From assembly GCA_027083135.1 (NCBI GenBank), contig JALWQH010000044.1, forward strand, positions 1 to 43,163: a DNA stretch of 43,163 bases. The letters are read 5' to 3'. Source of the DNA: Desulfurococcales archaeon (GTDB lineage: Archaea; Thermoproteota; Thermoprotei_A; Sulfolobales; WAQK01). Within the stretch, counting starts at the first letter, position 1. Each line of letters starts with the position of its first letter. Shown one piece after another: positions 22,705-30,582 of the stretch. Under the pieces are notes generated by a model. It saw only the letters and a program-made list of their open reading frames with translations. It was not told where the DNA came from and did no database searches. Made by a program: the position numbers and the translations under genes.

Positions 22705-22902
22705 TTAGAGGAAGTAGCGGATCGGATTCCTCGCATGAGGGATCACCTCTACCCTATAGTTTGCCGACCACGCGCCCAATACTCTTCCGTCACTGGCCTC
22801 CACTATGACGACTACCCTGATCATCCGTAGCTTCCCCTTACGCTCAAGCTTGGCCAGCCTGCGCAGCAGCCTGGGATCATCGAAGATGACGGTGTACCTC
22901 AT
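22705..22902 (-). CDS. 65-residue protein coupled to int(C), unknown function
   Basis: It starts at ATG 22902, which overlaps the int stop codon (ATGA), with ggtgaggt just upstream, so translation is probably coupled. The sequence is basic at first (RYTVIFDDPRLLRRLAKLERKGKL) and then alternates as beta strands (MIRVVVIVEASDGRVLGAWSANYRVEVIP). It may be a small DNA-binding or excision cofactor of the integrase, judged from position only. No family recognised. Confidence 0.55.
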   Translation of the reverse strand: MRYTVIFDDPRLLRRLAKLERKGKLRMIRVVVIVEASDGRVLGAWSANYRVEVIPHARNPIRYFL

Positions 22903-23723
22903 GACCTCACCCCGCGCAGCCACTCCGCGTATCTGGGGTAGTGTTTGTCTGCTGCTCCTAGGAGCTGGGCGTAGCTCTGCTCCAACACTGTTCTTGGGCT
23001 TCTTCCCTGGATGAAGTCTATTATGTGGGGCGGTATGTCTAGCTCGGCCATCTTGGTGGCCACGAATTTCCTCAGGTATTTCGGCGGCACCAGCCTCTTC
23101 TTCTCAGCGTAGCTCGTCACCCTCCTATCACTTATGCCTGGCATGGGCTCCACGGGTGTGAGGTGGTAGGCCCACAGGCTCCTCTTCCTGCCCCGTTCTC
23201 TGCCCAGAAGGCATCTCTTAAACCCGCCTAGCTCCACGCACTCTAGCTCCGCGTATTCTTTGATGAGCCTGACGGCCTCCACTAGCCTTAGCCCTGATTC
23301 AAGTAGGATTAGGTAGACCTGCCTGTAGGGCCCCGCCCCCTCGATGCTCTCTAGGATTGCTTGTAGGCCTGGGACCCTGAGGTCGGGCCTAGCCTGAGGC
23401 ACCCTTACGTGCTTGTAGGCCTCGCATGCCGCCTGGTCGCCCTGCAGGCACCTCCACTTATAATACAGCTTGTAGGCCTTAGCGCTCCACCTGTTAGACG
23501 CGTCTAGGGGCCTCCTGAGATACGCGGCGTATTTATGGCAGGTCTCAGGGCTGGTTCCCCGCTCCAGGCACCAGGTTTCCCATAACCCGACATAGTAGGA
23601 GTCAAGGCCCCCGCTCATCACTGGGGAAACACTATTTAAACCACCCATACCCACAGCGGGCCTCTCGAGCCCGTGTCCAGGTATGCGTGGGTAATGCCAG
23701 CCTGGCGGGAAACCCGGGTTCAA
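22899..23723 (-). CDS. int: SSV-type integrase, C-terminal catalytic part int(C)
   Basis: The catalytic domain of a tyrosine recombinase. LESGLRLVEAVRLI holds the first Arg, the hairpin Lys lies near GRKRSLWAYHLTP, YLRKFVATKMAELDIPPHII holds the second conserved basic group, and GRSPRTVLEQSYAQLLG holds the nucleophilic Tyr. The stretch from YLRKFVATKMAE to YAEWLRGV closely parallels the SSV1 integrase C-terminus. Its first codons lie in the att repeat, and the first internal ATG is at 23618. In the integrated state it lacks its N-terminal domain; joined to int(N) it makes about 333 residues, like SSV1 Int. Confidence 0.93.
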   Translation of the reverse strand: MNPGFPPGWHYPRIPGHGLERPAVGMGGLNSVSPVMSGGLDSYYVGLWETWCLERGTSPETCHKYAAYLRRPLDASNRWSAKAYKLYYKWRCLQGDQAACEAYKHVRVPQARPDLRVPGLQAILESIEGAGPYRQVYLILLESGLRLVEAVRLIKEYAELECVELGGFKRCLLGRERGRKRSLWAYHLTPVEPMPGISDRRVTSYAEKKRLVPPKYLRKFVATKMAELDIPPHIIDFIQGRSPRTVLEQSYAQLLGAADKHYPRYAEWLRGVRS

Positions 23724-23741
23724 ATCCCGGCCGCGGCACCA
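23656..23741 (+). repeat. attR: right 86-bp attachment-site repeat (tRNA-Glu 3' fragment)
   Basis: An exact copy of 14903-14988, containing the anticodon arm, intron, T-arm, 3' acceptor strand and CCA of tRNA-Glu but no 5' acceptor or D-arm. It is not a functional tRNA gene. It marks the right end of the element. Confidence 0.95.
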
Positions 23742-23884
23742 AGCTCTTCTAACATTGTTCCATGGAATGCCGGCATAGCTGAGGCTTATATTCTGAGCTG
23801 AAGCGTCCTAGAGTGGGGGGATGTACTGCTGGCTGGGAAGCTATTTGTAGTAGTAGTGTATTATTATGGGATTGGTGCTGGGTT

Positions 23885-25093
23885 TTGGATCCTGTTGTCA
23901 AGTATATTTTGGATAGGAGTAGGGAGCTTAACCCCAGTATTGTTGAGTGGCGTAGGGATTTCCACATGCATCCTGAGCTCGCATACCAGGAGCGTAGGAC
24001 TGCCAGCATAGTTGCCGGGAAGCTGAGGGAGTGGGGCTACGAGGTAGCAACGGGTATTGCTGAGACAGGGGTGGTGGGCCTGCTTAGGGGAGGGGATAGT
24101 GGTGGAACCATAGCTCTTAGGGCTGATATGGATGCCCTCCCCCTAGAGGAGCTCAACGATGTTCCCTACAAGTCGAGGGTTAAGGGGGTTATGCATGCCT
24201 GCGGCCACGACGCGCATACAGCCATGCTGCTGGGAGCAGCCAGAATACTCTCAGAGATCAGGAATAGGCTTCGGGGCAACGTGAAGCTGATATTCCAGCC
24301 CGCCGAGGAGGGTGGGAACGGTGCTGAGAGGATGGTGAGGGAGGGGGTTCTAGAAGACCCCCATGTAGACGTTATCTACGGGATACATGTATGGAGCCTC
24401 CTAGAGTCGGGGAAAATAGGGTTGAGAGAGGGCCCAATACTAGCGGCGGTGGGGGTTATTGAAATAGAGGTTAAGGGTAAGGGAGGGCATGGAGCATACC
24501 CGCATACATGCATAGACCCTATAGTCGCTGGAAGCAGCATAGTCTCCAACCTCCAGTCAATAGTGAGCAGAAACCTGGATCCACTTGAACCCGGAGTGGT
24601 CAGCATATGCTCCTTCCAGGCAGGCAGAGCATTCAACGTGATACCTGAGAAAGCAGTGCTTAAAGGCACGTACAGGGCCCTCACCAAGGAGGCGCTCAGC
24701 CTCATAAGGAGGAGGATCAGGGAGATTGCAGGCAAGACATGCGAGGCCTATGATGTTGAGTGCAGCATAAGGGTTGAAGACAGGACTCCCCCCACGATAA
24801 ATGAGCCTCAGGCCACGAGGTTCGCCAGGAAAGTGCTGGCAGAAGCCTTCGGCGAAGATGCTTTAACCGAGATTAAGCCCAGCATGGGTGGCGAGGACTT
24901 CGCCTTCTACCTGGAGAAGGTGCCTGGAGCATTCATCAACCTTGGAACAGGGAATCCAGCCAAGAAGACCAATATGCCTCACCATAGCCCCTGGTTCGAC
25001 GTCGACGAGGATGTGCTCTACATGGGTGCAGCAATACACTCGCTGCTAGCCTACAGGTTCCTGTCAAGCAGGGGCAGAAACGCTAGGTTGTAG
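23885..25093 (+). CDS. M20D-family amidohydrolase (N-acyl-amino-acid/IAA-conjugate hydrolase type)
   Basis: About 402 residues from TTG 23885 behind ggtgctgggtt; the frame is open further upstream but composition there is not coding-like. WRRDFHMHPELAYQERRTA opens the protein. Metal-ligand motifs are ALRADMDALPLEE, MHACGHDAHTAMLLGAA, QPAEEGGNGAERMVREG, GIHVW and MGGEDFAFY, all intact. The family hydrolyses N-acyl amino acids, with carboxypeptidase and aminoacylase members; substrate not assigned. It lies directly beyond attR on the host side. Confidence 0.93.
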   Translation: MDPVVKYILDRSRELNPSIVEWRRDFHMHPELAYQERRTASIVAGKLREWGYEVATGIAETGVVGLLRGGDSGGTIALRADMDALPLEELNDVPYKSRVKGVMHACGHDAHTAMLLGAARILSEIRNRLRGNVKLIFQPAEEGGNGAERMVREGVLEDPHVDVIYGIHVWSLLESGKIGLREGPILAAVGVIEIEVKGKGGHGAYPHTCIDPIVAGSSIVSNLQSIVSRNLDPLEPGVVSICSFQAGRAFNVIPEKAVLKGTYRALTKEALSLIRRRIREIAGKTCEAYDVECSIRVEDRTPPTINEPQATRFARKVLAEAFGEDALTEIKPSMGGEDFAFYLEKVPGAFINLGTGNPAKKTNMPHHSPWFDVDEDVLYMGAAIHSLLAYRFLSSRGRNARL

Positions 25094-25188
25094 CTTTCTG
25101 TATCAAACCGTGTCTTTCTTTGCCTCTAAGAGCTATTAGGTAAGCCGACGCCGTGTGCCTATCAAAACCATGCCTTCTCATTATTCCT

Positions 25189-25902
25189 TCATGTTCTTTT
25201 GAGTGTGTCGTTCCTCTCGGGTAGGATGCCCAGCCTCCCCTCAAGCATGCATAGAAGCCTGGATACAACTATCCAGGCTTCAAGGCCCTCAGGATAAATG
25301 GAGTATAATTCTTGAAGCCTCTCCTGAACCTCCTTTGAGAAGAAGCCGTGGGGGAAGCCCCCTACAACCACTACTCCATGCTCCCCTAGGATCATGTCGG
25401 CCAGCCTCTCCAAGCCTATGGGCCTCCCCCTCCTTGAGAGGCCTATGATCCTACCCCCACCGATCTCTCCTAGAAGCCTTGTGAAAGACTTGTCTTCAGC
25501 CCTGATCAGGGGTTTGCCTGTGGGGGGAGCCCTGCCAAGAGCTAGGACCTGCTCCATAAGCCCTACAAACCTGTTATAGTTCTTAGGGATCCTTACGGAG
25601 GGGTCGAAGTACAATACCTTGCCTCCAATAGTATGGACGTATACCCTAAGCCTGCCCGACCTGTTAAGAGGGGATGAGAGGAGTTCAAGCAGGGTGAAGT
25701 GGACTATGTCGGGCCTACCCCTCTTCTCCCTCCCTCTAAGCCTCCTCATAGCATCGTAGTGGAGGGAGACGTCGAGCAGTGTTTCCCCAGGCTTCTTCCC
25801 CCTCCTCCTAGCATTACGGTATACGGCTGGATGCCCCCATATTTCAGGGGGAACGAGCTCCAAGCTGGACTCAGCTAGAATAACTGTTACTGGGGACTCC
25901 AT
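25189..25902 (-). CDS. nep1: 16S rRNA pseudouridine N1-methyltransferase Nep1 (Emg1)
   Basis: 237 residues, a SPOUT-class methyltransferase. VILAESSLELVPPEIW opens the protein, LLDVSLHYDAMRRLR follows, VHTIGGKVLYFDPSVRIPKNYNRFVGLMEQVL is the Nep1-specific core, and VVVGGFPHGFF is the SAM-binding knot. It makes N1-methylpseudouridine in small-subunit rRNA and assists ribosome assembly. It is divergent from the RNase P Rpp21 gene, in a block otherwise devoted to RNA processing and translation. Confidence 0.94.
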   Translation of the reverse strand: MESPVTVILAESSLELVPPEIWGHPAVYRNARRRGKKPGETLLDVSLHYDAMRRLRGREKRGRPDIVHFTLLELLSSPLNRSGRLRVYVHTIGGKVLYFDPSVRIPKNYNRFVGLMEQVLALGRAPPTGKPLIRAEDKSFTRLLGEIGGGRIIGLSRRGRPIGLERLADMILGEHGVVVVGGFPHGFFSKEVQERLQELYSIYPEGLEAWIVVSRLLCMLEGRLGILPERNDTLKRT

Positions 25903-25981
25903 AAACCATCATCACGGGTCACATGGATTAAGCTATGCATTAATACGGGCTGCGCGTCACGCGGAGCCTAGGATAAACGGT

Positions 25982-26377
25982 ATGCCGAGGACGCGTAGGA
26001 GAAACGTCAGGGACCTCGTGATCCAGAGGTCTAGGATACTGTACCGCCTCGCCCTAGACTATGCTAGGAGGGGGGATGTGGAGCAGGCTAGGAGGCTTGG
26101 CGAGAGGATAATCCGCCTATCCCTCGCCACCAGGACCAGGCTTCCGAGAAGCATTAGGAGAGGCTTGTGTAGGAGATGCCATGCACCCTTGATCCCAGGT
26201 GTGACGGCCAGGGTGAGGCTCAGAAGGGATGGGAGAAGCGCATATATAAGTGTCGCCTGCCTTAACTGCGGCTGGATAACCAGGTATAGGTATAAGCCTG
26301 AGAGGAGAGCGGAGAGGAGGAGAAGTGCTAAAGAAAAGCATGGTGGCTCAAAGGAGCCCGGACGTGATAATAGGTAA
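25982..26377 (+). CDS. rnp4: Ribonuclease P protein component 4 (Rpp21)
   Basis: 131 residues. The N-terminal helices (VIQRSRILYRLALDYARRGDVEQARRLGERIIRLSLATRTRLP) are followed by a zinc ribbon CRRCHAPL...CLNCGWITRYRY and a very basic tail. This is the Rpp21/Rpr2 fold of archaeal RNase P, which helps the catalytic RNA mature tRNA 5' ends. Its 3' end overlaps the next gene by 38 bases. Confidence 0.93.
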   Translation: MPRTRRRNVRDLVIQRSRILYRLALDYARRGDVEQARRLGERIIRLSLATRTRLPRSIRRGLCRRCHAPLIPGVTARVRLRRDGRSAYISVACLNCGWITRYRYKPERRAERRRSAKEKHGGSKEPGRDNR

Positions 26378-26630
26378 GCAGGGTTTAAGCGGAGGCATAG
26401 TGGAGGAGCTTAAGCGCAGGCTGAAGGACAAGGAGGTGATAAAGGTTAGGCTTCTGAGAACAGCCGAGAAGGCGGAGAACGCTGATAGGAGGGAGATAGC
26501 ACGCAGGGCGGCTGAGGCAACTGGCTCCACGCTGCTCGAGGTTAGGGGAAGGACATTCATACTGTACAGGCCAGGCCGTAAAGCTATTAAAAGACCCGGC
26601 GACTCCCCTGAAAGGACAAGTCAATCATGA
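26340..26630 (+). CDS. CRM-domain RNA-binding protein (YhbY-like)
   Basis: About 96 residues from ATG 26340. VIIGKQGLSGGIVEELKRRLKDKEVIKVRLLRTA...REIARRAAEATGSTLLEVRGRTFILYRP is the CRM/YhbY fold with its GxxG loop (GKQGLSGG) and LVEVRGRTFVLYR-type last strand. YhbY associates with pre-50S subunits in bacteria; the archaeal role is probably also ribosome biogenesis. It overlaps rnp4 and precedes S19e in one operon. Confidence 0.88.
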   Translation: MVAQRSPDVIIGKQGLSGGIVEELKRRLKDKEVIKVRLLRTAEKAENADRREIARRAAEATGSTLLEVRGRTFILYRPGRKAIKRPGDSPERTSQS

Positions 26631-26640
26631 GTGATGAGTC

Positions 26641-27114
26641 ATGGTCACAGCGCTGGACGCACCCGCAGACAAGCTGATAGAAGCAGTGGCGGAATACCTT
26701 AAGACAAGGGTAACCGAGATAAGGCCTCCGGCATGGGCGCTGCTCGCCAAGACAGGTGTACATAAGGAGCACACGCCCACCGAGCCAGACTGGTGGTATT
26801 ATCGGGCCGCATCCATGCTCAGAAAGCTCTACAGAGCTGGGAGGCCTGTAGGCATAGAGAGGCTTAGAACAGCCTATGGGGGCAGGCTTAACAGGGGGGC
26901 TGCTCCAGAACACTTCGTTAAGGGTTCAGGCTCAGTGGTACGCGAGATACTCCAGCAGCTTGAGAGGGCAGGCCTCGTGGAGAAGGTTCCAGGCAGGGGG
27001 AGGCGTCTAACACCAGCCGGTGTAAGCCTGCTCGACAACATGGCGTTCAACGTTCTCAGAAGCATGGCTGAGAAGAACCCCGAGCTCGCCAAATACCTGG
27101 CCTCAAAGACCTAA
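26641..27114 (+). CDS. rps19e: 30S ribosomal protein S19e
   Basis: 157 residues, normal length. VTALDAPADKLIEAVAEYLKTRV, PDWWYYRAASMLRKLYRAGRPVGIERLRTAYGG, and GSVVREILQQLERAGLVEKV..GRRLTPAG are the conserved S19e segments, with a winged-helix fold. S19e belongs to the archaeal/eukaryotic small subunit head. It starts the large ribosomal-protein run and lies 10 bases after the CRM-domain gene. Confidence 0.96.
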   Translation: MVTALDAPADKLIEAVAEYLKTRVTEIRPPAWALLAKTGVHKEHTPTEPDWWYYRAASMLRKLYRAGRPVGIERLRTAYGGRLNRGAAPEHFVKGSGSVVREILQQLERAGLVEKVPGRGRRLTPAGVSLLDNMAFNVLRSMAEKNPELAKYLASKT

Positions 27115-27160
27115 CACTATATTTAAGCCTCATGTCAACATAGACTTGGAGGGAACAGGG

Positions 27161-27508
27161 ATGTCGGAAGAAGGCTATGATGAGGAGTTGGAGCTGATAA
27201 GGCAGCGGAAACTCCTCGAAATGCAGCGTAGATTGGAGGAGCAGAGGAGGAGGGAGGAGCAGCTTAAAGCCGAGGCCAGGAAGAACGAGATACTTAGAAG
27301 CATACTTGAGCCGAAGGCCCGTGAAAGACTGGCTAACCTCAAGCTAGTCCGCCCAGAGCTTGCAAGCATAGTTGAAAACCAGCTCATAGCTCTAGCCCAG
27401 TCGGGCAGAATACCCCTACCCATATCAGACGAGGTTGTCAAAGAGCTTTTAGCCGAGCTCTACTCTAGGACACACCGCGACATAAGGATAAGGATAAGGG
27501 AGAAGTAG
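27161..27508 (+). CDS. PDCD5-family DNA-binding protein
   Basis: 115 residues from ATG 27161, behind ggagggaacaggg. The N-terminal Arg/Glu helix (LELIRQRKLLEMQRRLEEQRRREEQLKAEARKNEILRSILEPKARERLANLKLVRPELASIVENQLIALAQSGRI) is the PDCD5 family core. Archaeal homologs are small basic helical proteins often sited beside S19e and L39e; the molecular role is unclear, with nucleic-acid or chaperonin binding proposed for the family. It precedes L39e by 12 bases. Confidence 0.93.
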   Translation: MSEEGYDEELELIRQRKLLEMQRRLEEQRRREEQLKAEARKNEILRSILEPKARERLANLKLVRPELASIVENQLIALAQSGRIPLPISDEVVKELLAELYSRTHRDIRIRIREK

Positions 27509-27520
27509 GGAGGGAGAAGC

Positions 27521-27676
27521 ATGGCCCGCAACAAGCCTCATGCAAGGAAGATGCGTCTAGCGAGAGCGTGGAAGAGGAACAGCCCCGTACCCCTATGGGT
27601 AGTCATAAGAACCCTCGGTAAATTCAGGTTCCACCCGCATATAAGGAACTGGCGTAGAAGCAAGCTTAAGGTGTGA
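27521..27676 (+). CDS. rpl39e: 50S ribosomal protein L39e
   Basis: A 51-residue basic protein. [19 protein letters not shown] and [15 protein letters not shown], followed by [10 protein letters not shown], match L39e throughout; the family is always about 50 residues and lines the exit tunnel. ATG 27521 follows agggagggagaagc. It sits between PDCD5 and L31e, the usual archaeal order. Confidence 0.97.
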   Translation: MARNKPHARKMRLARAWKRNSPVPLWVVIRTLGKFRFHPHIRNWRRSKLKV

Positions 27677-27686
27677 GGGATCAGCC

Positions 27687-27977
27687 GTGAAGGAGAAGGA
27701 CAGCATGGAGTACATCATACCTTTAGACAGGGTTTACTGGGGTAGGAGGAGGAACAGGGCTCCAAGGGCTGTAAGACTGGTCAGGGAGTTCGCGTCCAGG
27801 CACTTCGGAGTAGACAGGGTTCTAATAAGCGATAAGGTTAACAAGCTGATATGGAGCAGGGGGTTGGAGAAGCCTCCTCGGAGAATAAGGGTGAAGATAG
27901 TGAGGCGAGGGGAAGAGGAGGAGAAATACGTGTACGTCCTCCTCCCCGACGAGGAGCCTCCAGAGGAAGAGGAGTAG
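27687..27977 (+). CDS. rpl31e: 50S ribosomal protein L31e
   Basis: 96 residues from GTG 27687. EYIIPLDRVYWGRRRNRAPRAVRLVREFASRHF..DRVLISDKVNKLIWSRGLEKPPRRIRVKIVR is the L31e core; the tail is acidic (DEEPPEEEE). It follows L39e by 10 bases and precedes aIF6 by 14 bases. Confidence 0.96.
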   Translation: MKEKDSMEYIIPLDRVYWGRRRNRAPRAVRLVREFASRHFGVDRVLISDKVNKLIWSRGLEKPPRRIRVKIVRRGEEEEKYVYVLLPDEEPPEEEE

Positions 27978-27991
27978 CGGGGCGCCGCCTC

Positions 27992-28675
27992 ATGCCCCTT
28001 GAGAGGCTCAGCATCTATGGGAACCCGAACATAGGGGTCTACCTGTTCGCCACAGATACTTATGCACTCATACCTCCAGGCCTAGAGGAGAAGACTAGGA
28101 GGATCATAGGCGAAGCCCTAGATCTCGACGAGGACCGCATAGTTGAGACAACCATAGCTGACATGAGGATAATAGGAGTAATGGTTGCAGGCAATGATAA
28201 CGGCCTCCTCCTACCCAGAATAATTAGCAGTGGGGAGGAGGCCTCTCTCCGCAGAACGCTGGGAGACCTCATAAACATAGAGGTCCTTGACTCCAGGCTC
28301 ACAGCCCTAGGCAACGTTATCCTGGCGAACGATAATGCAGCAGTAATATGCCCGGACTTCGAGGACAAGGTAGCCGAGACCGTGAGGAACACCCTGGGAG
28401 TAGAGGTGGAGAAGAGGAGCATAGCCTACATACCGACGGTAGGCTCCCTAGGAGTAGTGACAAATAAGGGAGGAGTACTCCACCCAGACGCCTCGGACGA
28501 GGAGCTTGAACACCTTGCAGACCTCTTCAAAGTCCCCTTAGACATAGGTACAGTTAACTTCGGGGTTTCATTTATAAAGACCGGGCTTGTGGCTAATAGT
28601 CGAGGAGCCCTGGTGGGCGAGTATACGACTGGACCCGAGCTCGCCCGCATCCAGAAGGCTCTGCAGCTGGATTAG
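27992..28675 (+). CDS. eif6: Translation initiation factor aIF6
   Basis: 227 residues from ATG 27992; the frame is open upstream only because it is a shadow of L31e. The five pseudo-repeats of the IF6 propeller are visible as repeated segments (GNPNIGVYLFATDTYALIPPG, IIGVMVAGNDNGLLLP, NVILANDNAAVICPD, GSLGVVTNKGGVLHPD, GLVANSRGALVGEYTTGPELARI). aIF6 binds the large subunit and blocks early joining with the small subunit. It lies between L31e and L18Ae, the conserved archaeal arrangement. Confidence 0.97.
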   Translation: MPLERLSIYGNPNIGVYLFATDTYALIPPGLEEKTRRIIGEALDLDEDRIVETTIADMRIIGVMVAGNDNGLLLPRIISSGEEASLRRTLGDLINIEVLDSRLTALGNVILANDNAAVICPDFEDKVAETVRNTLGVEVEKRSIAYIPTVGSLGVVTNKGGVLHPDASDEELEHLADLFKVPLDIGTVNFGVSFIKTGLVANSRGALVGEYTTGPELARIQKALQLD

Positions 28676-28686
28676 GGGTGTACGTG

Positions 28687-28947
28687 ATGAGCGATGTGAA
28701 GACATACAGGGTTACGGGGCGCATGCTCATAAGCCACGACCATATACCGAGATGGCAGAAATTCACGGTTGAAGTGCGGGCCCTCAGACCCGAGCACGCG
28801 GCTGAGAAGGTGTACTCCACTCTTGGAAGCAGGCATAAGCTTAGGAGGAAGCATATAAGGATACTCTCAGTCGAGGAGATAAGCCCCGAGGAGGCTAAAA
28901 GCAGGTATGCACAGCAGATTATAAGCCTTAAAGGGTGGGTTCGTTGA
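28687..28947 (+). CDS. rplX: 50S ribosomal protein L18Ae (LX)
   Basis: 86 residues from ATG 28687; GTG 28678 is an alternative. TYRVTGRMLISHDHIPRWQKFTVEVRALRPEHAAEKVYSTLGSRHKLRRKHIRILSVEEI is the LX fold. It overlaps the prefoldin gene start. It is part of the archaeal-specific large-subunit set beside aIF6. Confidence 0.95.
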   Translation: MSDVKTYRVTGRMLISHDHIPRWQKFTVEVRALRPEHAAEKVYSTLGSRHKLRRKHIRILSVEEISPEEAKSRYAQQIISLKGWVR

Positions 28948-29399
28948 GCACAGGCGAGGAGAAGAAGGTCGTAGTAAGCCTTAACACCATAATCGAGCAG
29001 CTGGAGCTTCTACGCAGATCTATTGAGAGGCTGCAAGCACTGATCAATGAGCTCTCAGAGGTCCTGGAGGATCTGAGGAGGGCTAGGGAAGCCATAGACA
29101 AGCTCTCAGGATCAAAGGAGCCTGAAGCACTAGTACCCCTCAGCACCAGGGGCGCCGTGTTCGCCAAGGCCAGGATCACCGACACGGAGAAATTCATGGT
29201 TCACCTGGGGGGAGACGTGTACGGCGAACTCGGTCCAAAGGAAGCCATGGACGCTTTGCTGAAGCTTGAGGGGGAGACAAGCTCGTCGCTCAACAAGCTT
29301 GTAGCAGAGCTAAACAAGGAGGTAGAGCAGTACAATGCTCTACAGCAAATACTTGTAGCCGCCCAGAAGCAGCAGGGCGGCGGGCAGGGGCAGAGCTAG
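28935..29399 (+). CDS. pfdA: Prefoldin subunit alpha
   Basis: 154 residues from GTG 28935. TTG 28944, inside the LX stop (TTGA) and behind gggtgg, is an equally good start. Two long coiled-coil helices (about 15-60 and 105-145) flank a beta-hairpin part with ALVPLSTRGAVFAKARI and KFMVHLGGDVYGELGPKEAMDAL, the prefoldin alpha pattern. The protein forms the a2b4 hexameric chaperone with the beta subunit, which is not in this window. Gln-rich tail. Confidence 0.94.
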   Translation: MGSLSTGEEKKVVVSLNTIIEQLELLRRSIERLQALINELSEVLEDLRRAREAIDKLSGSKEPEALVPLSTRGAVFAKARITDTEKFMVHLGGDVYGELGPKEAMDALLKLEGETSSSLNKLVAELNKEVEQYNALQQILVAAQKQQGGGQGQS

Positions 29400-29414
29400 G
29401 GCAGGGTACCCGTA

Positions 29415-30320
29415 TTGTTCGACAAGATAAGGAGCACCTTCAAGGGATTCCTGGAGAAGATAACCACTAAGGAGCTTAGGGGGGAGGAGCTTCTAGAAGC
29501 CTTAGAGGAGCTTAAAATACAGCTCGTGGAGAGCGATGTAGCCTTCGATGTAGCTGAGAAGCTTGCTGAGAGCCTTAGGGAGAGGCTTGAAGGCCGCAGA
29601 GTCTCACGCAGCGAGGATTTGGGGAGGATAGTCGGCGAGGCTCTCCGAGAGTCCCTAAGCGAGGTTTTCAAGGGTCTAAGGGCCCCAGACCTCGTGGAGG
29701 AGGCTAGATCCAAGTGTAGGGGAGGCGAGTCTCTCAGAATAGTTTTCCTAGGAGTCAACGGTGTCGGAAAGACCACCACCATTGCTAAAATAGCATACAT
29801 GTATAGGGAGAACGGCATAACACCAGTAGTCGCGGCTGCAGATACCTTTAGGGCTGGAGCCCAGGAGCAGCTGAAGATACATGCATCGAGGCTGGGAATA
29901 CCAATAGTCACGGGGAGGTATGGAGCCGACCCAGCCTCAGTGGCCTATGATGCAATAGCCCACGCCGAGGCTAAGGGTTTCTGCGTAGTCCTAATAGATA
30001 CTGCTGGGAGAATGCATACCGATAGAGACCTGGTGGAGGAGTTGAAGAAAATTGTAAGGGTCTCCAAGCCACACTACAAGGTGTTGATCCTCGACGCCCT
30101 TACAGGGAACGATGCTGTTGAGCAGGCCAGGTTCTTCGACCAGGCTGTAGGGGTAGACATGGTCATACTAACCAAGATCGATGCTGACGCTAAGGGAGGT
30201 GGAGCCATAAGCGTCGCCTACACCATAGGGAAGCCGATAGCATACGTGGGTGTAGGGCAGGATTATAAGGATCTACTGCGCTTCGATCCCGAATGGTTCA
30301 TAGGCAGAATACTGGGATAA
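29415..30320 (+). CDS. ftsY: Signal recognition particle receptor FtsY
   Basis: 301 residues from TTG 29415. A short N domain (LLEALEELKIQLVESDVAFDVAEKLAESL) precedes the SRP GTPase. G1 is GVNGVGKTTTIAKIA, then AADTFRAGAQEQL, DTAGRMH, LTKIDADAKGGGAISV and GVGQDYKDLLRFDPEWF. It lacks the long acidic A domain of bacterial FtsY, as usual in archaea. It receives SRP-ribosome complexes at the membrane and lies next to SecE. Confidence 0.97.
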   Translation: MFDKIRSTFKGFLEKITTKELRGEELLEALEELKIQLVESDVAFDVAEKLAESLRERLEGRRVSRSEDLGRIVGEALRESLSEVFKGLRAPDLVEEARSKCRGGESLRIVFLGVNGVGKTTTIAKIAYMYRENGITPVVAAADTFRAGAQEQLKIHASRLGIPIVTGRYGADPASVAYDAIAHAEAKGFCVVLIDTAGRMHTDRDLVEELKKIVRVSKPHYKVLILDALTGNDAVEQARFFDQAVGVDMVILTKIDADAKGGGAISVAYTIGKPIAYVGVGQDYKDLLRFDPEWFIGRILG

Positions 30321-30385
30321 GTGAGGGTAAAGCACCAAATTACATATAAATCCTGGTTCTCCTAGGTTGGCTAGGGCCTCACGCA

Positions 30386-30580
30386 ATGGTAGACATAGTG
30401 GGCATGCTCAGAGACCTATGGGTGTCGTGGAAACGCATATTGAGGCTGGCCAAGAAGCCTGATGACGATGAGTTCAAGCTGGCCTTAAAGCTAACCATGC
30501 TGGGCTTCCTCGTGGTGGGGGGCATAGCCTATATAATACACCTCATAGCCACGTGGTTCAAGGTGAGCGGAGGGATCTAG
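30386..30580 (+). CDS. secE: Preprotein translocase subunit SecE (Sec61 gamma)
   Basis: 64 residues. An amphipathic N-terminal helix (VDIVGMLRDLWVSWKRILRLAKKP) is followed by one transmembrane helix (LTMLGFLVVGGIAYIIHLIATWF), the archaeal SecE/Sec61 gamma architecture. It is the clamp subunit of the SecYE channel. It precedes spt5 by 2 bases; the secE-spt5-L11 order is conserved across prokaryotes. Confidence 0.95.
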   Translation: MVDIVGMLRDLWVSWKRILRLAKKPDDDEFKLALKLTMLGFLVVGGIAYIIHLIATWFKVSGGI

Positions 30581-30582
30581 CG

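Larger units (their letters stand above)
14903..23741. mobile_element. Integrated SSV-type genetic element in tRNA-Glu, unit length 8,753 bp
   Basis: An 86-base direct repeat (14903-14988 and 23656-23741) bounds the region. The left copy is the 3' part of the intact tRNA-Glu gene and the right copy is a free tRNA 3' fragment. The integrase reading frame runs across both copies in the same frame, so circularising joins int(N), the att sequence and int(C) into one protein of about 333 residues, the hallmark of SSV-type elements. Cargo: primase, SF3 helicase, Cas4-like nuclease, DNA-binding regulators and unknown small genes. No capsid or coat protein is recognised. All recognised replication genes are open and apparently intact; integration leaves only int split. 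Confidence 0.93.

Noticed and set aside
23656-23741. A second tRNA-Glu gene
   Set aside because: Only the 3' part is present, with no 5' acceptor strand or D-arm. It is the attR copy.
23813-23884. Upstream extension of the M20 amidohydrolase
   Set aside because: The extra 24 residues (Trp/Cys-rich) match nothing in the family. TTG 23885 has a plausible ribosome-binding site.
29396-29911. Long open frames antisense to ftsY, L1, L10 and alaS
   Set aside because: These mirror high-GC coding on the plus strand. The plus-strand proteins are unmistakable families.
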